The position numbers and the translations under genes were made by a program. The notes below the pieces were generated by a model. The model made no database searches. It was not told the DNA's origin and worked only from the letters and a program-made list of their open reading frames with translations. Of a stretch of 64,000 bases of DNA, positions 8,231 to 18,481 are shown one piece after another. Each line of letters begins with the position of its first letter. Position 1 is the first letter of the stretch. The stretch is taken from the NCBI RefSeq assembly GCF_002101585.1, contig NZ_LQOT01000016.1, positions 62,001 to 126,000 on the forward strand, written 5' to 3'. The stretch comes from Mycolicibacter engbaekii (GTDB lineage: Bacteria; Actinomycetota; Actinomycetes; Mycobacteriales; Mycobacteriaceae).

Positions 8231-8264
8231 GATAGCGGCGACTATCCCAGTTGATCTCCAACTG
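8231..8264 (+). other. two adjacent hairpins in the sigA leader
   Basis: GATAG (8231-8235) pairs with CTATC (8242-8246), and CAGTTG (8248-8253) pairs with CAACTG (8259-8264). They lie side by side inside the predicted sigA 5-prime leader and could shape translation or stability, or bind a regulator as DNA. Confidence 0.4.
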
Positions 8265-8350
8265 AAATAGAGCCGACATTCGACATACCCGATACTTTCG
8301 GTTGCGCACGACGCTGCGACCCGAAAGTCAGTCCGACCGAAGGGGTGGAC

Positions 8351-9859
<1,509 letters not shown>

Positions 9860-9866
9860 AGCACAG

Positions 9867-10949
9867 ATGGCCGCCACTCCCCCCTCGGCAGTACTGCGTG
9901 CCGTCGATGCGTGCCGTGGCGGCCTACAGCGCCTGCGCCAGGTGACCGTTCCCGCCTCCGTCGCCGCCCTGGAATTGGGGTTGGGCGGTTGGCTGTCGCA
10001 GGCCCTCAGCGCCGCCGTGCGGCTGGGAATCCCCGACGCGCTCAGCGCGGGTCCGCTGACCGCTGACGAGGTCGCTGCCCGGGCCGGGACCAACCCCGCG
10101 GCCACCTACCGGCTGATGCGCGCGCTGGCCAGTCACTCGGTGTTCAAACTGCGCCGCGACGGCCGGTTCGCGCTGACCCGCGTCGGCCGGGCCCTGGTGT
10201 CGGATAATCCGGCCGGAGTGGCCCCGATGATGGCGTTCGTCGGCCACCCGCGACACCGGGAACATTGGTCGCAGCTCGAGCACTCGGTGCGGACCGGCGA
10301 GACCGCCGTCGACGAGCTTCGTGGAATGCCTATCTTCGAGTACCTGGACACCGACCCCGAACTGGCGCAGGTCTTCAACGACGCGATGACGGGCGCCTCT
10401 GCAATCGCCATCGAAAGCGCGGTACCCGCATACGATTTCAGCTCCAGCAAGCTCATCGTCGATGTCGGTGGCGGTCATGGCGCGCTGCTGGCCGCGGTGC
10501 TGCGCCGGGCCCCCGACGCTCGCGGCGTGCTGTTCGACCTGCCGCAGGTTGTCGCCGGCGCCGGAGCGGCGATGAGCGCCGCCGGGGTGGCGTCGCGCTG
10601 CGACGTCCAGGGCGGCTCGTTCTTCGAGTCGGTGCCCGTCGGCGGCGACACGTACCTGCTCAAGACCGTCATCCACGACTGGGACGACGATCGATCGCGC
10701 GCGATTCTGCGCAACGTCCGCAGCGCCATCGCGCCCGGCGGAAAGCTGCTGCTGTTCGAGATGGTGCTTCCTGAGGGGGCTCCTGCCCACCTGGGCCTGC
10801 TGCTCGACCTGGAGATGCTGGTGACCGCGGGCGGCCAGGAGCGCACCCGCCGGGAGTATGGCGAGCTGCTGGCTGCCACCGGTTTCGAACTGCGCCGCGT
10901 GGTGCCCACCACCAGCCCACTGGCGATCGTCGAGGCTCGGCCGATCTAG
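9867..10949 (+). CDS. SAM-dependent O-methyltransferase (Methyltransf_2 / COMT type)
   Basis: A 360-residue small-molecule methyltransferase. Residues 20-110 form the winged-helix dimerisation domain (LGIPDALSAGPLTADEVAARAG). The catalytic domain starts with the SAM-binding loop VDVGGGHGALLA near residue 193, followed by FDLPQVV and the family signature KTVIHDWDDDRSRAIL, whose His is the usual catalytic base. It could act on a phenolic or polyketide-like compound; no biosynthetic genes are nearby. It begins 7 nt after sigA, so it is probably read through from sigA. I do not recall a methyltransferase here in M. tuberculosis, so it looks like a lineage-specific insertion. Confidence 0.88.
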   Translation: MAATPPSAVLRAVDACRGGLQRLRQVTVPASVAALELGLGGWLSQALSAAVRLGIPDALSAGPLTADEVAARAGTNPAATYRLMRALASHSVFKLRRDGRFALTRVGRALVSDNPAGVAPMMAFVGHPRHREHWSQLEHSVRTGETAVDELRGMPIFEYLDTDPELAQVFNDAMTGASAIAIESAVPAYDFSSSKLIVDVGGGHGALLAAVLRRAPDARGVLFDLPQVVAGAGAAMSAAGVASRCDVQGGSFFESVPVGGDTYLLKTVIHDWDDDRSRAILRNVRSAIAPGGKLLLFEMVLPEGAPAHLGLLLDLEMLVTAGGQERTRREYGELLAATGFELRRVVPTTSPLAIVEARPI

Positions 10950-10970
10950 GCCGCCGGCGCCGGGCCGGCG

Positions 10971-10983
10971 TAGGATCGCCGAG
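10971..10983 (+). promoter_or_regulatory. near-leaderless promoter of the small gene at 10985
   Basis: TAGGAT (10971-10976), 6-nt gap, +1 at 10983, two bases before ATG 10985. Confidence 0.5.
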
Positions 10984-10984
10984 C

Positions 10985-11275
10985 ATGTCCCCGGATGATC
11001 CCGTGTCGTCCCAGACCTTCGCCGCGTTGCTCAAGCGCGCGACCACCCATGGTCATCCCGCGCCGCCCGAGGCTGGTTTGAATCCCGCTGTGCTCGACGC
11101 GATCAACGCCGTCGCCGCGACCTGGCCACGAGTGCCCGCGGCGTTGATCAACAAGGCGCAGACCACGTTCGCCCGTAGCGAACTCACCCGGGCGTCGGCA
11201 GCCAAGCCGACCACCCCGATCAACCTCAACCAGCCGGGGCGAACACGCCATCCGGGCCCGGCCGGTACGGACTGA
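10985..11275 (+). CDS. hypothetical 96-residue protein
   Basis: I do not recognise a family. The reading frame shows strong G/C bias at third codon positions up to about codon 80 and has a well-placed -10 just upstream, so it is probably coding. The predicted protein is mostly helical and Ala-rich (residues 10-70, with AALLKRA, LDAINAVAATWP and ALINKAQTTFARSEL) with a disordered Pro/Arg-rich tail. Its last 50 nt overlap the end of the DUF952 gene on the other strand, which makes the tail the least certain part. Confidence 0.5.
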   Translation: MSPDDPVSSQTFAALLKRATTHGHPAPPEAGLNPAVLDAINAVAATWPRVPAALINKAQTTFARSELTRASAAKPTTPINLNQPGRTRHPGPAGTD

Positions 11276-11591
11276 CACCGCACACCGCCGCAACGGGCAA
11301 CGGCCCGTACAGATGCGGGAACAACATCGACTCCGGATCGCCCGGCACGCCGGGCTCCCAGCGCACCGGAGCGCCGAGTTCGTCCGGATTCACCTGCAGT
11401 AACACCAGATCCGTGCAGCCGCGGTAGAGCCGATTCGCCGGCAGGTGCACCTGCTGCGGCGTCGACAGGTGCACGAATCCGACACTGCGCAATGACTCGG
11501 GGCGTAGCTCGCCGGCCTGCTGCGCCCGCTCCCAGTCGCCGGCGCGGCACATGTGTACCAAGACCCCCGCCGGTATCGGTTGCTGCTCCAT
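11226..11591 (-). CDS. DUF952 domain protein
   Basis: A 121-residue soluble protein of the DUF952 family, whose members resemble glutathione-S-transferase-like or ADP-ribosyl-type small folds but have no proven activity. The family signature is clear: VGFVHLSTPQQVHLPANRLY near residue 37, LVLLQVNPDELGAPVRWEPG, then MLFPHLYGPLPVAAV near residue 88. ATG 11591 is chosen because the conserved VLVHMCRAGDW begins a few residues later; the frame continues upstream to 11630 without coding character. Confidence 0.85.
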   Translation of the reverse strand: MEQQPIPAGVLVHMCRAGDWERAQQAGELRPESLRSVGFVHLSTPQQVHLPANRLYRGCTDLVLLQVNPDELGAPVRWEPGVPGDPESMLFPHLYGPLPVAAVCGVSPYRPGPDGVFAPAG

Positions 11592-11710
11592 ATCACCGAT
11601 CCTGCCGCACCGCGCTTCGGGGTGAGACACGACACAGCCGGAGCCGGGAACAACGCCGAACGCTCAAGCGTCTGACACACTTGAGAGCAACCGCGAGAAC
11701 GGAGGAGCCC

Positions 11711-11905
11711 ATGAACGCGACTCTGACCAGTCCCGAACTGACCCGGGCTGATCGATGCGACCGGTGCGGCGCAGCCGCCCGGGTGCGAGCCACGCTGCCC
11801 TCCGGTGCCGAACTTCTCTTCTGCCAGCACCACGCCAACGAGCACGAGGCCAAGCTGATCGAGCTGGCCGCGGTGATTCAGGTCAGCGCGTCCGACGAGG
11901 CGTGA
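11711..11905 (+). CDS. DUF7455 small zinc-ribbon-like protein
   Basis: A 64-residue protein with CDRCGAAARVRATLPSGAEL and FCQHHANEHE, so two Cys plus Cys and several His that can bind zinc. This short module is common near sigA in actinobacteria. GGAGGAG lies about 5 nt before ATG 11711. The reading frame extends upstream to 11492 but that part only shadows the DUF952 gene. Function unknown. Confidence 0.85.
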   Translation: MNATLTSPELTRADRCDRCGAAARVRATLPSGAELLFCQHHANEHEAKLIELAAVIQVSASDEA

Positions 11906-11978
11906 CGCGAGGCGCAGCCAACACGCCGTCTGAGCAGATTGTGCAATAGCGGCAATCGTCAGGAATGCTGGGCTGGTC

Positions 11979-12926
11979 ATGACTGACCGGATTCCCAAAC
12001 CCTCCCGTCATCACCTGCTCCGGATCGCCCGGCGCACCCTGGTGAAGAGCTGGGACGATTCGATCTTCTCCGAATCGGCGCAGGCGGGCTTCTGGTCGGT
12101 GTTGTCCCTGCCGCCGCTGCTGCTGGGAATGTTGGGCTCGCTGTCCTACGTGGCGCCGCTGTTCGGCCCGAACACGCTGGCCACCATCCAGGACCGGCTG
12201 ATCAGCATGGCCAGCAGCTTCTTCTCCAAGAACGTGGTGGTGGAGATCATCGAGCCGACGGTGCGAGACATCGTGGCCAATGCGCGCGGTGAGGTGGTCT
12301 CGCTCGGCTTCGTGATATCGCTGTGGGCCGGATCATCGGCGATCTCGGCGTTCGTCGACTCGGTGGTCGAGGCCCACGATCAGACCCCGCTGCGTCATCC
12401 GGTGCGGCAACGCTTCTTCGCGCTCGGGCTCTACGTCGCGATGCTGGTGATCGCGGTGGCCACCGCCCCGCTGGCCGCGCTGGGACCGCACGCGATCGCC
12501 GAGCGGCTGCCGGCCAGATGGACCGACATTCTGCGGTTCGGCTACTACCCGGCGCTGGTGCTGGGTCTGCTGCTCGCGGTGACGGTGCTCTACCGGGTGT
12601 CGCTGCCCAAGCCCCTGCCCTCGCACCGGCTGATTTTCGGCGCGTTGCTGGCCACGACCGTGTTCGTGGTGGCGACGATGGGTCTGCGCATCTACCTGCG
12701 CTACATCACCAGCACCGGCTACACCTACGGGGCGCTGGCGACGCCGATCGCCTTTCTGCTGTTCGCGTTTCTGCTCGGCTTCGCGATCATGCTGGGCGCC
12801 GAACTGAATGCGGCCGTCCAGGAAGAGTGGCCCGCCCACGCCACCCACCTGCACCAGCTGCGTAGGTGGGTGGTCTCACGAGCCGGCCAGGCCGGCGACG
12901 AGACCGATCCGGTCAAGCCTGTTTGA
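11979..12926 (+). CDS. YihY/BrkB family inner membrane protein (Rv2707-like)
   Basis: A 315-residue protein with six predicted transmembrane helices (about residues 35-60, 100-125, 140-165, 180-205, 215-240, 250-280) and the YihY family context FWSVLSLPPLLLG and TSTGYTYGALATPIAFLLF. The family was once called RNase BN but is now regarded as membrane proteins of unknown role. It ends 14 nt into the convergent DUF3039 gene. Confidence 0.9.
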   Translation: MTDRIPKPSRHHLLRIARRTLVKSWDDSIFSESAQAGFWSVLSLPPLLLGMLGSLSYVAPLFGPNTLATIQDRLISMASSFFSKNVVVEIIEPTVRDIVANARGEVVSLGFVISLWAGSSAISAFVDSVVEAHDQTPLRHPVRQRFFALGLYVAMLVIAVATAPLAALGPHAIAERLPARWTDILRFGYYPALVLGLLLAVTVLYRVSLPKPLPSHRLIFGALLATTVFVVATMGLRIYLRYITSTGYTYGALATPIAFLLFAFLLGFAIMLGAELNAAVQEEWPAHATHLHQLRRWVVSRAGQAGDETDPVKPV

Positions 12927-13158
12927 GCGTCGCGTAGATCTTCTTGCAGTCCGGGCAGACCGGGGAACCGGGCTTGGCCGACTTGGTCACCGGGAACACC
13001 TCGCCGCACAGCGCCACCACGTGGGTGCCCATGACCGCGCTCTCGGCGATCTTGTCCTTCTTCACGTAGTGGAAGTACTTCGGGGTGTCGCCGCCGGTCC
13101 CGTCATCGACGCGTTCCTCGGAATCGGTGCGCTCGAGGGTGTCGGTCTGTATGCCCAT
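12913..13158 (-). CDS. DUF3039 family protein (Rv2708c-like)
   Basis: An 81-residue soluble protein with the conserved segment DTPKYFHYVKKDKIAESAVM, then GTHVVALCGEVFPV and CPDCKKIY, giving three or four Cys that may bind a metal. DUF3039 is nearly universal in actinobacteria near sigA/sigB and has no assigned function. The inverted repeat GAACC-GCAG-GGTTC (13175-13188) just upstream may belong to its control region. Confidence 0.92.
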   Translation of the reverse strand: MGIQTDTLERTDSEERVDDGTGGDTPKYFHYVKKDKIAESAVMGTHVVALCGEVFPVTKSAKPGSPVCPDCKKIYATLKQA

Positions 13159-13235
13159 GTTCCCATTGTGCCCAGAACCGCAGGGTTCCCAAAACCCCTC
13201 GTGCCGGGGAGCCGGACATGTGGGACAGTGGAGGG

Positions 13236-13643
13236 ATGAAGCACGGCCCCGAGCTGGGTTTCGACGACGACGGCCGACCGGTCCTGATCACCGCGGCAGC
13301 CCCGTCCTACGAGCAGCAGCACCGTGAGCGGGTACGCAAGTACCTGACCTTGATGGCGTTTCGGGTGCCTGCGCTGATCTTCGCCGCGATCGCCTACGGA
13401 ATCTGGCACAACGGGCTGATCTCCCTGCTGATCCTGGTGGCGTCGATCCCGCTGCCGTGGATGGCGGTGCTGATCGCCAATGACCGGCCGCCCCGCAGCA
13501 AGGAGGAGCCCCGCCGCTATGAGGCGGCTCCTACGCGCACCCCGCTGTTCCCCACCGGCACCCGGCCGGCCCTGCAGCGGCCACCGCGCCCGGATTCCGG
13601 CGACGGCGCGGGCGGCGAAGCGCCGCACGCGAACGGTTCTTAG
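13236..13643 (+). CDS. DUF3099 family membrane protein (Rv2709-like)
   Basis: A 135-residue protein with a conserved N-terminus ([20 protein letters not shown]), two transmembrane helices at about residues 44-62 and 66-84, and a basic, proline-rich cytoplasmic tail. Its position just before sigB is conserved in mycobacteria. GGAGGG abuts ATG 13236. Function unknown. Confidence 0.88.
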   Translation: MKHGPELGFDDDGRPVLITAAAPSYEQQHRERVRKYLTLMAFRVPALIFAAIAYGIWHNGLISLLILVASIPLPWMAVLIANDRPPRSKEEPRRYEAAPTRTPLFPTGTRPALQRPPRPDSGDGAGGEAPHANGS

Positions 13644-13704
13644 CACATTCTCAAAGTCATTCCCGTATTTCCGCACGTCAGGTGGTGTGGAAATGCGATC
13701 GTCC

Positions 13705-13732
13705 GGGAACTCTGCGTGCGTGTCGGGCGTTG
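13705..13732 (+). promoter_or_regulatory. SigE/SigH-type ECF promoter of sigB
   Basis: GGGAACT (13705-13711) and CGTTG (13728-13732), 16-17 nt apart, match the mycobacterial SigE/SigH consensus. The +1 would be near 13740, about 30 nt before ATG 13772. Control of sigB by SigE and SigH is established in M. tuberculosis. Confidence 0.75.
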
Positions 13733-13771
13733 ACACGTGTGACAGCTGAAGCCGATCAACGGGAGGCCCCA

Positions 13772-14737
13772 ATGGCAAAGGGAGATGCCAGCATGAGTCG
13801 GATCGACGGCGATCTGGACGCGCAGAGCCCAGCCGCCGACCTGGTACGGGTGTACCTCAACGGCATCGGCAAAACCGCGTTGCTCAACGCCGCCGACGAG
13901 GTGGAACTCGCCAAGCGGATCGAGGCCGGGCTCTATGCCCAGCACCTGCTCGACACCCGCAAGCGTTTCGGCGAGAAGCGCAAGCGCGAACTGGCAGCGG
14001 TGGTACGCGACGGCGAGTCCGCGCGCCGGCACCTGCTGGAAGCCAACCTGCGTCTGGTGGTCTCACTGGCCAAGCGCTACACCGGCCGGGGCATGCCGCT
14101 GCTGGACCTGATCCAGGAGGGCAACCTCGGACTGATCCGCGCCATGGAGAAGTTCGACTACACCAAGGGCTTCAAGTTCTCCACCTACGCCACCTGGTGG
14201 ATTCGCCAGGCCATCACCCGAGGCATGGCGGATCAGAGCCGCACCATCCGGCTTCCGGTCCACCTGGTCGAACAGGTCAACAAGCTGGCGCGGATCAAGC
14301 GTGAGATGCACCAGCAGCTGGGCCGCGAGGCCACCGACGAAGAGCTGGCCGCCGAGTCCGGCATTCCGGCGGAGCGGATCAACGACCTGCTCGAGCACAG
14401 CCGCGACCCGGTCAGCCTCGACATGCCGGTGGGCTCTGACGAGGAGGCCCCGCTGGGCGACTTCATCGAGGACTCCGAGGCGATGTCGGCGGAGAACGCG
14501 GTGATCGCCGAGTTGCTGCACACCGATATCCGCAGCGTCCTGGCCACCCTCGACGAGCGGGAGCACCAGGTGATCCGGCTGCGGTTCGGCCTCGACGACG
14601 GTCAGCCCCGCACGCTGGACCAGATCGGCAAGCTGTTCGGTCTGTCGCGCGAGCGGGTCCGCCAGATCGAGCGCGAGGTGATGGCGAAGCTGCGCCACGG
14701 CGAGCGCGCCGACCGGCTGCGTTCCTACGCCAGCTGA
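13772..14737 (+). CDS. sigB: alternative primary-like sigma factor SigB
   Basis: A 321-residue group 2 sigma factor for stress and stationary phase. It lacks the long N-terminal tail of SigA but keeps regions 1.2 to 4.2: [16 protein letters not shown] near residue 20, [18 protein letters not shown], and [19 protein letters not shown] at the end. ATG 13772 has GGGAGG five bases upstream. ATG 13793, seven codons later, is a possible alternative. An ECF-type promoter precedes it and a strong hairpin follows. Confidence 0.97.
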   Translation: MAKGDASMSRIDGDLDAQSPAADLVRVYLNGIGKTALLNAADEVELAKRIEAGLYAQHLLDTRKRFGEKRKRELAAVVRDGESARRHLLEANLRLVVSLAKRYTGRGMPLLDLIQEGNLGLIRAMEKFDYTKGFKFSTYATWWIRQAITRGMADQSRTIRLPVHLVEQVNKLARIKREMHQQLGREATDEELAAESGIPAERINDLLEHSRDPVSLDMPVGSDEEAPLGDFIEDSEAMSAENAVIAELLHTDIRSVLATLDEREHQVIRLRFGLDDGQPRTLDQIGKLFGLSRERVRQIEREVMAKLRHGERADRLRSYAS

Positions 14738-14776
14738 CACCGGCGGGCCCGGTCGGGCCCGGTGCATCGTCCCCGT

Positions 14777-14813
14777 TCCGGCGGGCCGCCGCAGATCGCG
14801 GAGGCCCGCCGGA
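14777..14813 (+). terminator. hairpin terminator after sigB
   Basis: TCCGGCGGGCC (14777-14787) pairs perfectly with GGCCCGCCGGA (14803-14813), an 11-bp stem with a 15-nt loop and no U-tract, 40 nt after the sigB stop. This is the usual form of mycobacterial intrinsic terminators. Confidence 0.6.
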
Positions 14814-14913
14814 GCTGCATCTGCGGACCTGCATTGCCGCCGCAACGCCGAGCATCGCGGCTCACCGCGGCCTTGGCTGTCCAAGTAGACTCAGCTGCGA
14901 CGGAAGGTGCCGA

Positions 14914-15606
14914 ATGAATGACTTGGTTGATACCACCGAGATGTACCTCAGGACGATCTACGACCTTGAGGAAGAGGGTGTCACCCCGCTGCGTGCACGC
15001 ATAGCCGAGCGCTTGGAGCAAAGTGGCCCGACCGTCAGTCAGACGGTGTCCCGGATGGAACGCGACGGCCTGCTAAAGGTGGCCGGCGACCGTCATCTCG
15101 AACTCACCGAGAAGGGCCGCTCCCTGGCGGTCTCGGTGATGCGCAAGCACCGGCTGGCCGAACGCCTGCTCGTCGACGTCATCGGCCTGCCGCTGGAGGA
15201 GGTGCATGCCGAGGCCTGTCGCTGGGAGCATGTGATGAGCGAGGTCGTCGAGCGGCGCCTGGTTCAGGTGCTCGACAACCCGACCACGTCGCCGTTCGGC
15301 AATCCCATCCCCGGTCTTCTGGATCTCGGTTTCGGCGCCGGGTCCGGCGGCGGCGATTCCGACCTCGTTCGGCTGACCGAACTGCCGGCCGGCGCCCCGG
15401 TGGCGGTGGTGGTGCGCCAGCTCACCGAGCACGTCCAGGGCGATATCGACCTGATCACCCGGCTCAAGGAAGCCGGTGTGGTGCCCAACGCCAGGGTGAC
15501 CGTCCAGACGGACGGCGACGACGGGGTGACCATCGTGATCCCCGGCCACACCGACGTGAGCCTCCCCTACGAGATGGCGCACGCCGTGAAGGTCCAGAAG
15601 GTCTGA
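14914..15606 (+). CDS. ideR: iron-dependent transcriptional repressor IdeR
   Basis: A DtxR-family regulator of 230 residues, identical in length to IdeR of M. tuberculosis. Residues 1-70 are the winged helix (GVTPLRARIAERLEQSGPTVSQ), about 75-140 the metal-binding and dimerisation domain with CRWEHVM, and 150-230 the SH3-like domain. With Fe2+ it represses siderophore genes and induces iron storage. GGAAGG lies 6-7 nt before ATG 14914. I see no iron box in this window. Confidence 0.97.
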   Translation: MNDLVDTTEMYLRTIYDLEEEGVTPLRARIAERLEQSGPTVSQTVSRMERDGLLKVAGDRHLELTEKGRSLAVSVMRKHRLAERLLVDVIGLPLEEVHAEACRWEHVMSEVVERRLVQVLDNPTTSPFGNPIPGLLDLGFGAGSGGGDSDLVRLTELPAGAPVAVVVRQLTEHVQGDIDLITRLKEAGVVPNARVTVQTDGDDGVTIVIPGHTDVSLPYEMAHAVKVQKV

Positions 15607-15616
15607 CGCCCGGTCC

Positions 15617-16672
15617 TCAACCGGCCCGCCGATCCGGGTCCTGCCGCCGCGGCAGGCGCACCCCGATCTGCTGTCCCAGCCGGTAGCCGGTGTCGGCCAG
15701 ACCACGGATACGCTCCGGCCTCAGCCCGGATTGCAGGGCAGTGTCGAGTAGGCCCGCCATCCGATGCCCCGGCACACTGCGCAGGGCGGCTTCCAGCGAT
15801 ACCCCGGCCAGCGGCCCGTCCCCACGCGCGTAGGCGCTGAACGCCAGCAGCACCAGCGCCTCGGCGCGCCAGGGCTCCGGCAGAGCCCGGGCCAGGGTCG
15901 CCCACAGCCGCTCGGCTTCGGCGGCGCGCTCACCGATCGCCAAGGCGCACAGGGTGTCCCGGACCAGCACATCGGTGAGCGAACATCCGAGCCGGGCCAA
16001 CTCCGCCTCGCCCGGCTCCTGTCCGGCCGCCAGCGCAGCGACAGCAGCCAGCACCTGCGCGACGTCGCGGCCAGCTCGGACGAGAGCCGCACCGCGCCCC
16101 GCGGCCCGCTCTGCCGTACAGTCGGCGATCGCCGCGGCCACCGCGGCACGGCGCACCGCGTCATCGGGGGTGACCACCGCTTGCACGTCCGCACGGCGGG
16201 CATACAGTCGCCTGCCCTCCAGCACTGCGGCGGCGGCCAGCGGCGACGCCTCCGGGTCGTCGACCGGACCGCCGGCACCGCAGCCGTCGGCGCAATGCCA
16301 CCTGCCGCCCCGGGCCACCCGATCCACCACATGCGCGCCGAGCAGCGCGATGTCGCGGCGGGACAACTCTTCGGTCAGCCGGGCGATCAGCAGCCGGTGC
16401 TGATCCCCGCAGGCCGGGCAGCCGGCTCCCGGCTCGTCGACGAGCACCGCGACGGCCTCCGCCGGCGCGGCGGCCGCCGCCACCTCCGCAAGCCGCCCCA
16501 GGGTGCCGATGAGCGCGTCGGTCAGATCGACCCGCAGCACCGAGCCCAGTTCACCGCCGTCGAGCAAGATCAGGACCAGGGAGTTCTCCGGCACGAAGCC
16601 GAGGATGGCCGGCAACGCCGCGATCAGCGCTTCGGGCCGGTTCAGCGTGAAGTCCGGTTGCTTTGTCGTCAT
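15617..16672 (-). CDS. DUF4192 family protein (Rv2712c-like)
   Basis: A 351-residue Ala-rich cytoplasmic protein. The N-terminus TLNRPEALIAALPAILGFVP and SLVLILLDGG is the DUF4192 signature. A CPACG plus later CADGCG suggests metal binding near residues 85-130. Function unknown. ATG 16672 fits the conserved start; the frame runs upstream to 16876 through sequence without coding bias. It converges on ideR with 10 bp between the stops. Confidence 0.85.
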   Translation of the reverse strand: MTTKQPDFTLNRPEALIAALPAILGFVPENSLVLILLDGGELGSVLRVDLTDALIGTLGRLAEVAAAAAPAEAVAVLVDEPGAGCPACGDQHRLLIARLTEELSRRDIALLGAHVVDRVARGGRWHCADGCGAGGPVDDPEASPLAAAAVLEGRRLYARRADVQAVVTPDDAVRRAAVAAAIADCTAERAAGRGAALVRAGRDVAQVLAAVAALAAGQEPGEAELARLGCSLTDVLVRDTLCALAIGERAAEAERLWATLARALPEPWRAEALVLLAFSAYARGDGPLAGVSLEAALRSVPGHRMAGLLDTALQSGLRPERIRGLADTGYRLGQQIGVRLPRRQDPDRRAG

Positions 16673-16853
16673 GGCTGCAACGGTGACGACAAGCTCCGTC
16701 ACGCCGGGCGCGTGCCTGCCCCGCCGCACCCCGCGTTGGGGATGAACCGGCGGCTGTGGACAGCTGTTCGGGCGACGCCGCGAATCCATGCGCCGTTGCG
16801 CCGCCGTGGGGCCGGCTGCCAGCGCGTTCTCCGGTGAGCGAACGCCGGACACC

Positions 16854-16880
16854 TGCGGAATTCCGCCGGTGCCCACCGGC
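16854..16880. other. inverted repeats upstream of the PAC2 gene
   Basis: GCGGAATTCCGC (16854-16865) is a perfect 12-bp palindrome, and CGCCGGT (16863-16869) pairs with ACCGGCG (16874-16880). Further CCGGTG elements follow to about 16925. The 297-bp gap between the divergent DUF4192 and PAC2 genes holds no reading frame that I believe; in the M. tuberculosis order sthA would lie here and is missing. Confidence 0.4.
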
Positions 16881-16969
16881 GTTGATCACCACAGAGTGCA
16901 CCGTTTTCCGGTGCGTCCCCCGGTGGGGGAAAATGGCGAGTGCGATCCGCACAACGAGGAGGCAAGACG

Positions 16970-17947
16970 ATGGCCGACCACCCGGACAACGGTCCCGACC
17001 GGGACCGGCACTACCAGGCCGAGCAGAGCGGCATGTACGAGCTGGAAGTTCCGGCACCGCAGCTGATGTCGGCCAACGGCGAGGGACCCGTGCTGATTCA
17101 CGCCCTGGAGGGCTTCTCCGACGCCGGCCACGCGATCCGATTGGCGGCCCGGCACCTCAAGGCCACGCTGGACAGCGAACTGGTGGCGTCGTTCGCGATC
17201 GATGACCTGCTCGACTACCGGTCGCGCCGGCCGCTGATGACGTTCAAGGCCGACCACTTCACCCACTACAGCGAGCCCGAGCTGAACCTGCACGCGTTGC
17301 GTGACAGCGCGGGCACCCCGTTCCTGTTGCTGGCGGGCATGGAGCCCGACCTGAAATGGGAGCGTTTCATCACAGCCGTGCGCCTGCTTGCCGAGCAGCT
17401 CGGAGTGCGACGGACCATCGGCTTGGGCACCATCCCCATGGCCGTGCCGCACACCCGTCCGGTGACCCTGACCGCGCACTCCAACAACCGGGAACTCATC
17501 AGCGAGTTCACCCCGTGGATCACCGAGGTCCAAGTGCCGGGCAGCGCATCCAACCTGCTGGAGTACCGGATGGCGCAGCACGGCCACGAGGTGGTCGGTT
17601 TCACCGTTCACGTACCCCATTACGTGGCGCAGACCGACTACCCCGACGCGGCTGAGGCGCTGCTCAAGCACGCGGCCCAGAGCGGCGCGCTGGACCTGCC
17701 GCTGACCCAACTCCGCGAGGCCGGTGCCGAGATCCGGGCCAAGATCGACCAACAGGTGGAGGCGAGCGCCGAAGTCGCCCAGGTGGTGACGGCTCTGGAA
17801 CACCAGTACGACGCGTTTGTCACCGCCCAACAGAACCGTTCGCTGCTGTCGCGCGATGAGGACCTGCCGAGCGCCGACGAGCTGGGAGCCGAATTCGAGC
17901 GCTTCCTGGCCCAAGAGGCCAAGAAGGATCGCGACGGCGACGAGTGA
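16970..17947 (+). CDS. PAC2 family protein (Rv2714-like)
   Basis: A 325-residue soluble protein of the PAC2 superfamily, related to the archaeal/eukaryotic proteasome assembly chaperone fold. Signature segments are LIHALEGFSDAGHAIRLAA near residue 40, LDYRSRRPLM near 82, and LGTIPMAVPHTRP near 155. The last 60 residues are helical and charged. Its true partner in mycobacteria is unknown. GAGGAGG is placed 7-8 nt before ATG 16970. Confidence 0.9.
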   Translation: MADHPDNGPDRDRHYQAEQSGMYELEVPAPQLMSANGEGPVLIHALEGFSDAGHAIRLAARHLKATLDSELVASFAIDDLLDYRSRRPLMTFKADHFTHYSEPELNLHALRDSAGTPFLLLAGMEPDLKWERFITAVRLLAEQLGVRRTIGLGTIPMAVPHTRPVTLTAHSNNRELISEFTPWITEVQVPGSASNLLEYRMAQHGHEVVGFTVHVPHYVAQTDYPDAAEALLKHAAQSGALDLPLTQLREAGAEIRAKIDQQVEASAEVAQVVTALEHQYDAFVTAQQNRSLLSRDEDLPSADELGAEFERFLAQEAKKDRDGDE

Positions 17948-17960
17948 GCCGCGCCGCCGG

Positions 17961-18446
17961 CTACGCGGTGCGGCGAAGGGTGGCGGTCAGGTGGTTCTGC
18001 GCGGGCTGGCCGACGGCGCCCATCTCCAGCGTGTAGGACAACTCATCGCCGTCGAGCCGGTAAACGCGGCTCAGCGCGGTCACTTCCTTGGCGGTCGGCG
18101 CCAGCCCGATCGCGGTGGCCGACAACCGTAGCTCCACGCCGGTGCCGGTGACCGCGTAGCTGCCGACCTCGATCTCGGTGATGCCACTGGGGTGCGCCAG
18201 CACCCATTCGATCCGGCCGGGTTGCGGCACCCGCAGATAGCCCGTCTCGGCATGCAGCGGCAGGCCGTCGACCGGTGACCGGGTCTTCTGGCCGTAGACC
18301 AGGAATGGCTTACCGACGTGGGAGAACACCACCTCTTCGAGATAGTCGAACGAGGCGATCGTCGGATAGACCCCGAAGCCCTCGCCCGACCAGGTGCCCA
18401 ACAGCGGTGCCAGCTCCACAAGGTTCGGGTGCAACTGCGGTGCCAT
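17961..18446 (-). CDS. nitrobindin family heme-binding protein (Rv2717c-like)
   Basis: A 161-residue beta-barrel protein of the nitrobindin/THAP4 C-terminal family, whose members bind ferric heme and isomerise peroxynitrite. Characteristic segments are LLGTWSGEGFGVYP near residue 15, YLEEVVFSHVGKPFL near 36, LHAETGYLRVP near 63 and LAHPSGITEIEVG near 82; the heme-ligating His lies near the C-terminus (NHLTATL). ATG 18446 is preferred to the longer frame. It converges on the PAC2 gene with 13 bp between stops. Confidence 0.9.
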   Translation of the reverse strand: MAPQLHPNLVELAPLLGTWSGEGFGVYPTIASFDYLEEVVFSHVGKPFLVYGQKTRSPVDGLPLHAETGYLRVPQPGRIEWVLAHPSGITEIEVGSYAVTGTGVELRLSATAIGLAPTAKEVTALSRVYRLDGDELSYTLEMGAVGQPAQNHLTATLRRTA

Positions 18447-18481
18447 CCCGCCAGCGTAATGCGCCCCGGAGCCGGTACGGC

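Noticed and set aside
14063..14884. 273-codon open frame opposite sigB
   Set aside because: Antisense shadow of sigB; its upstream part lies in the terminator hair-pin region and has no ribosome site.
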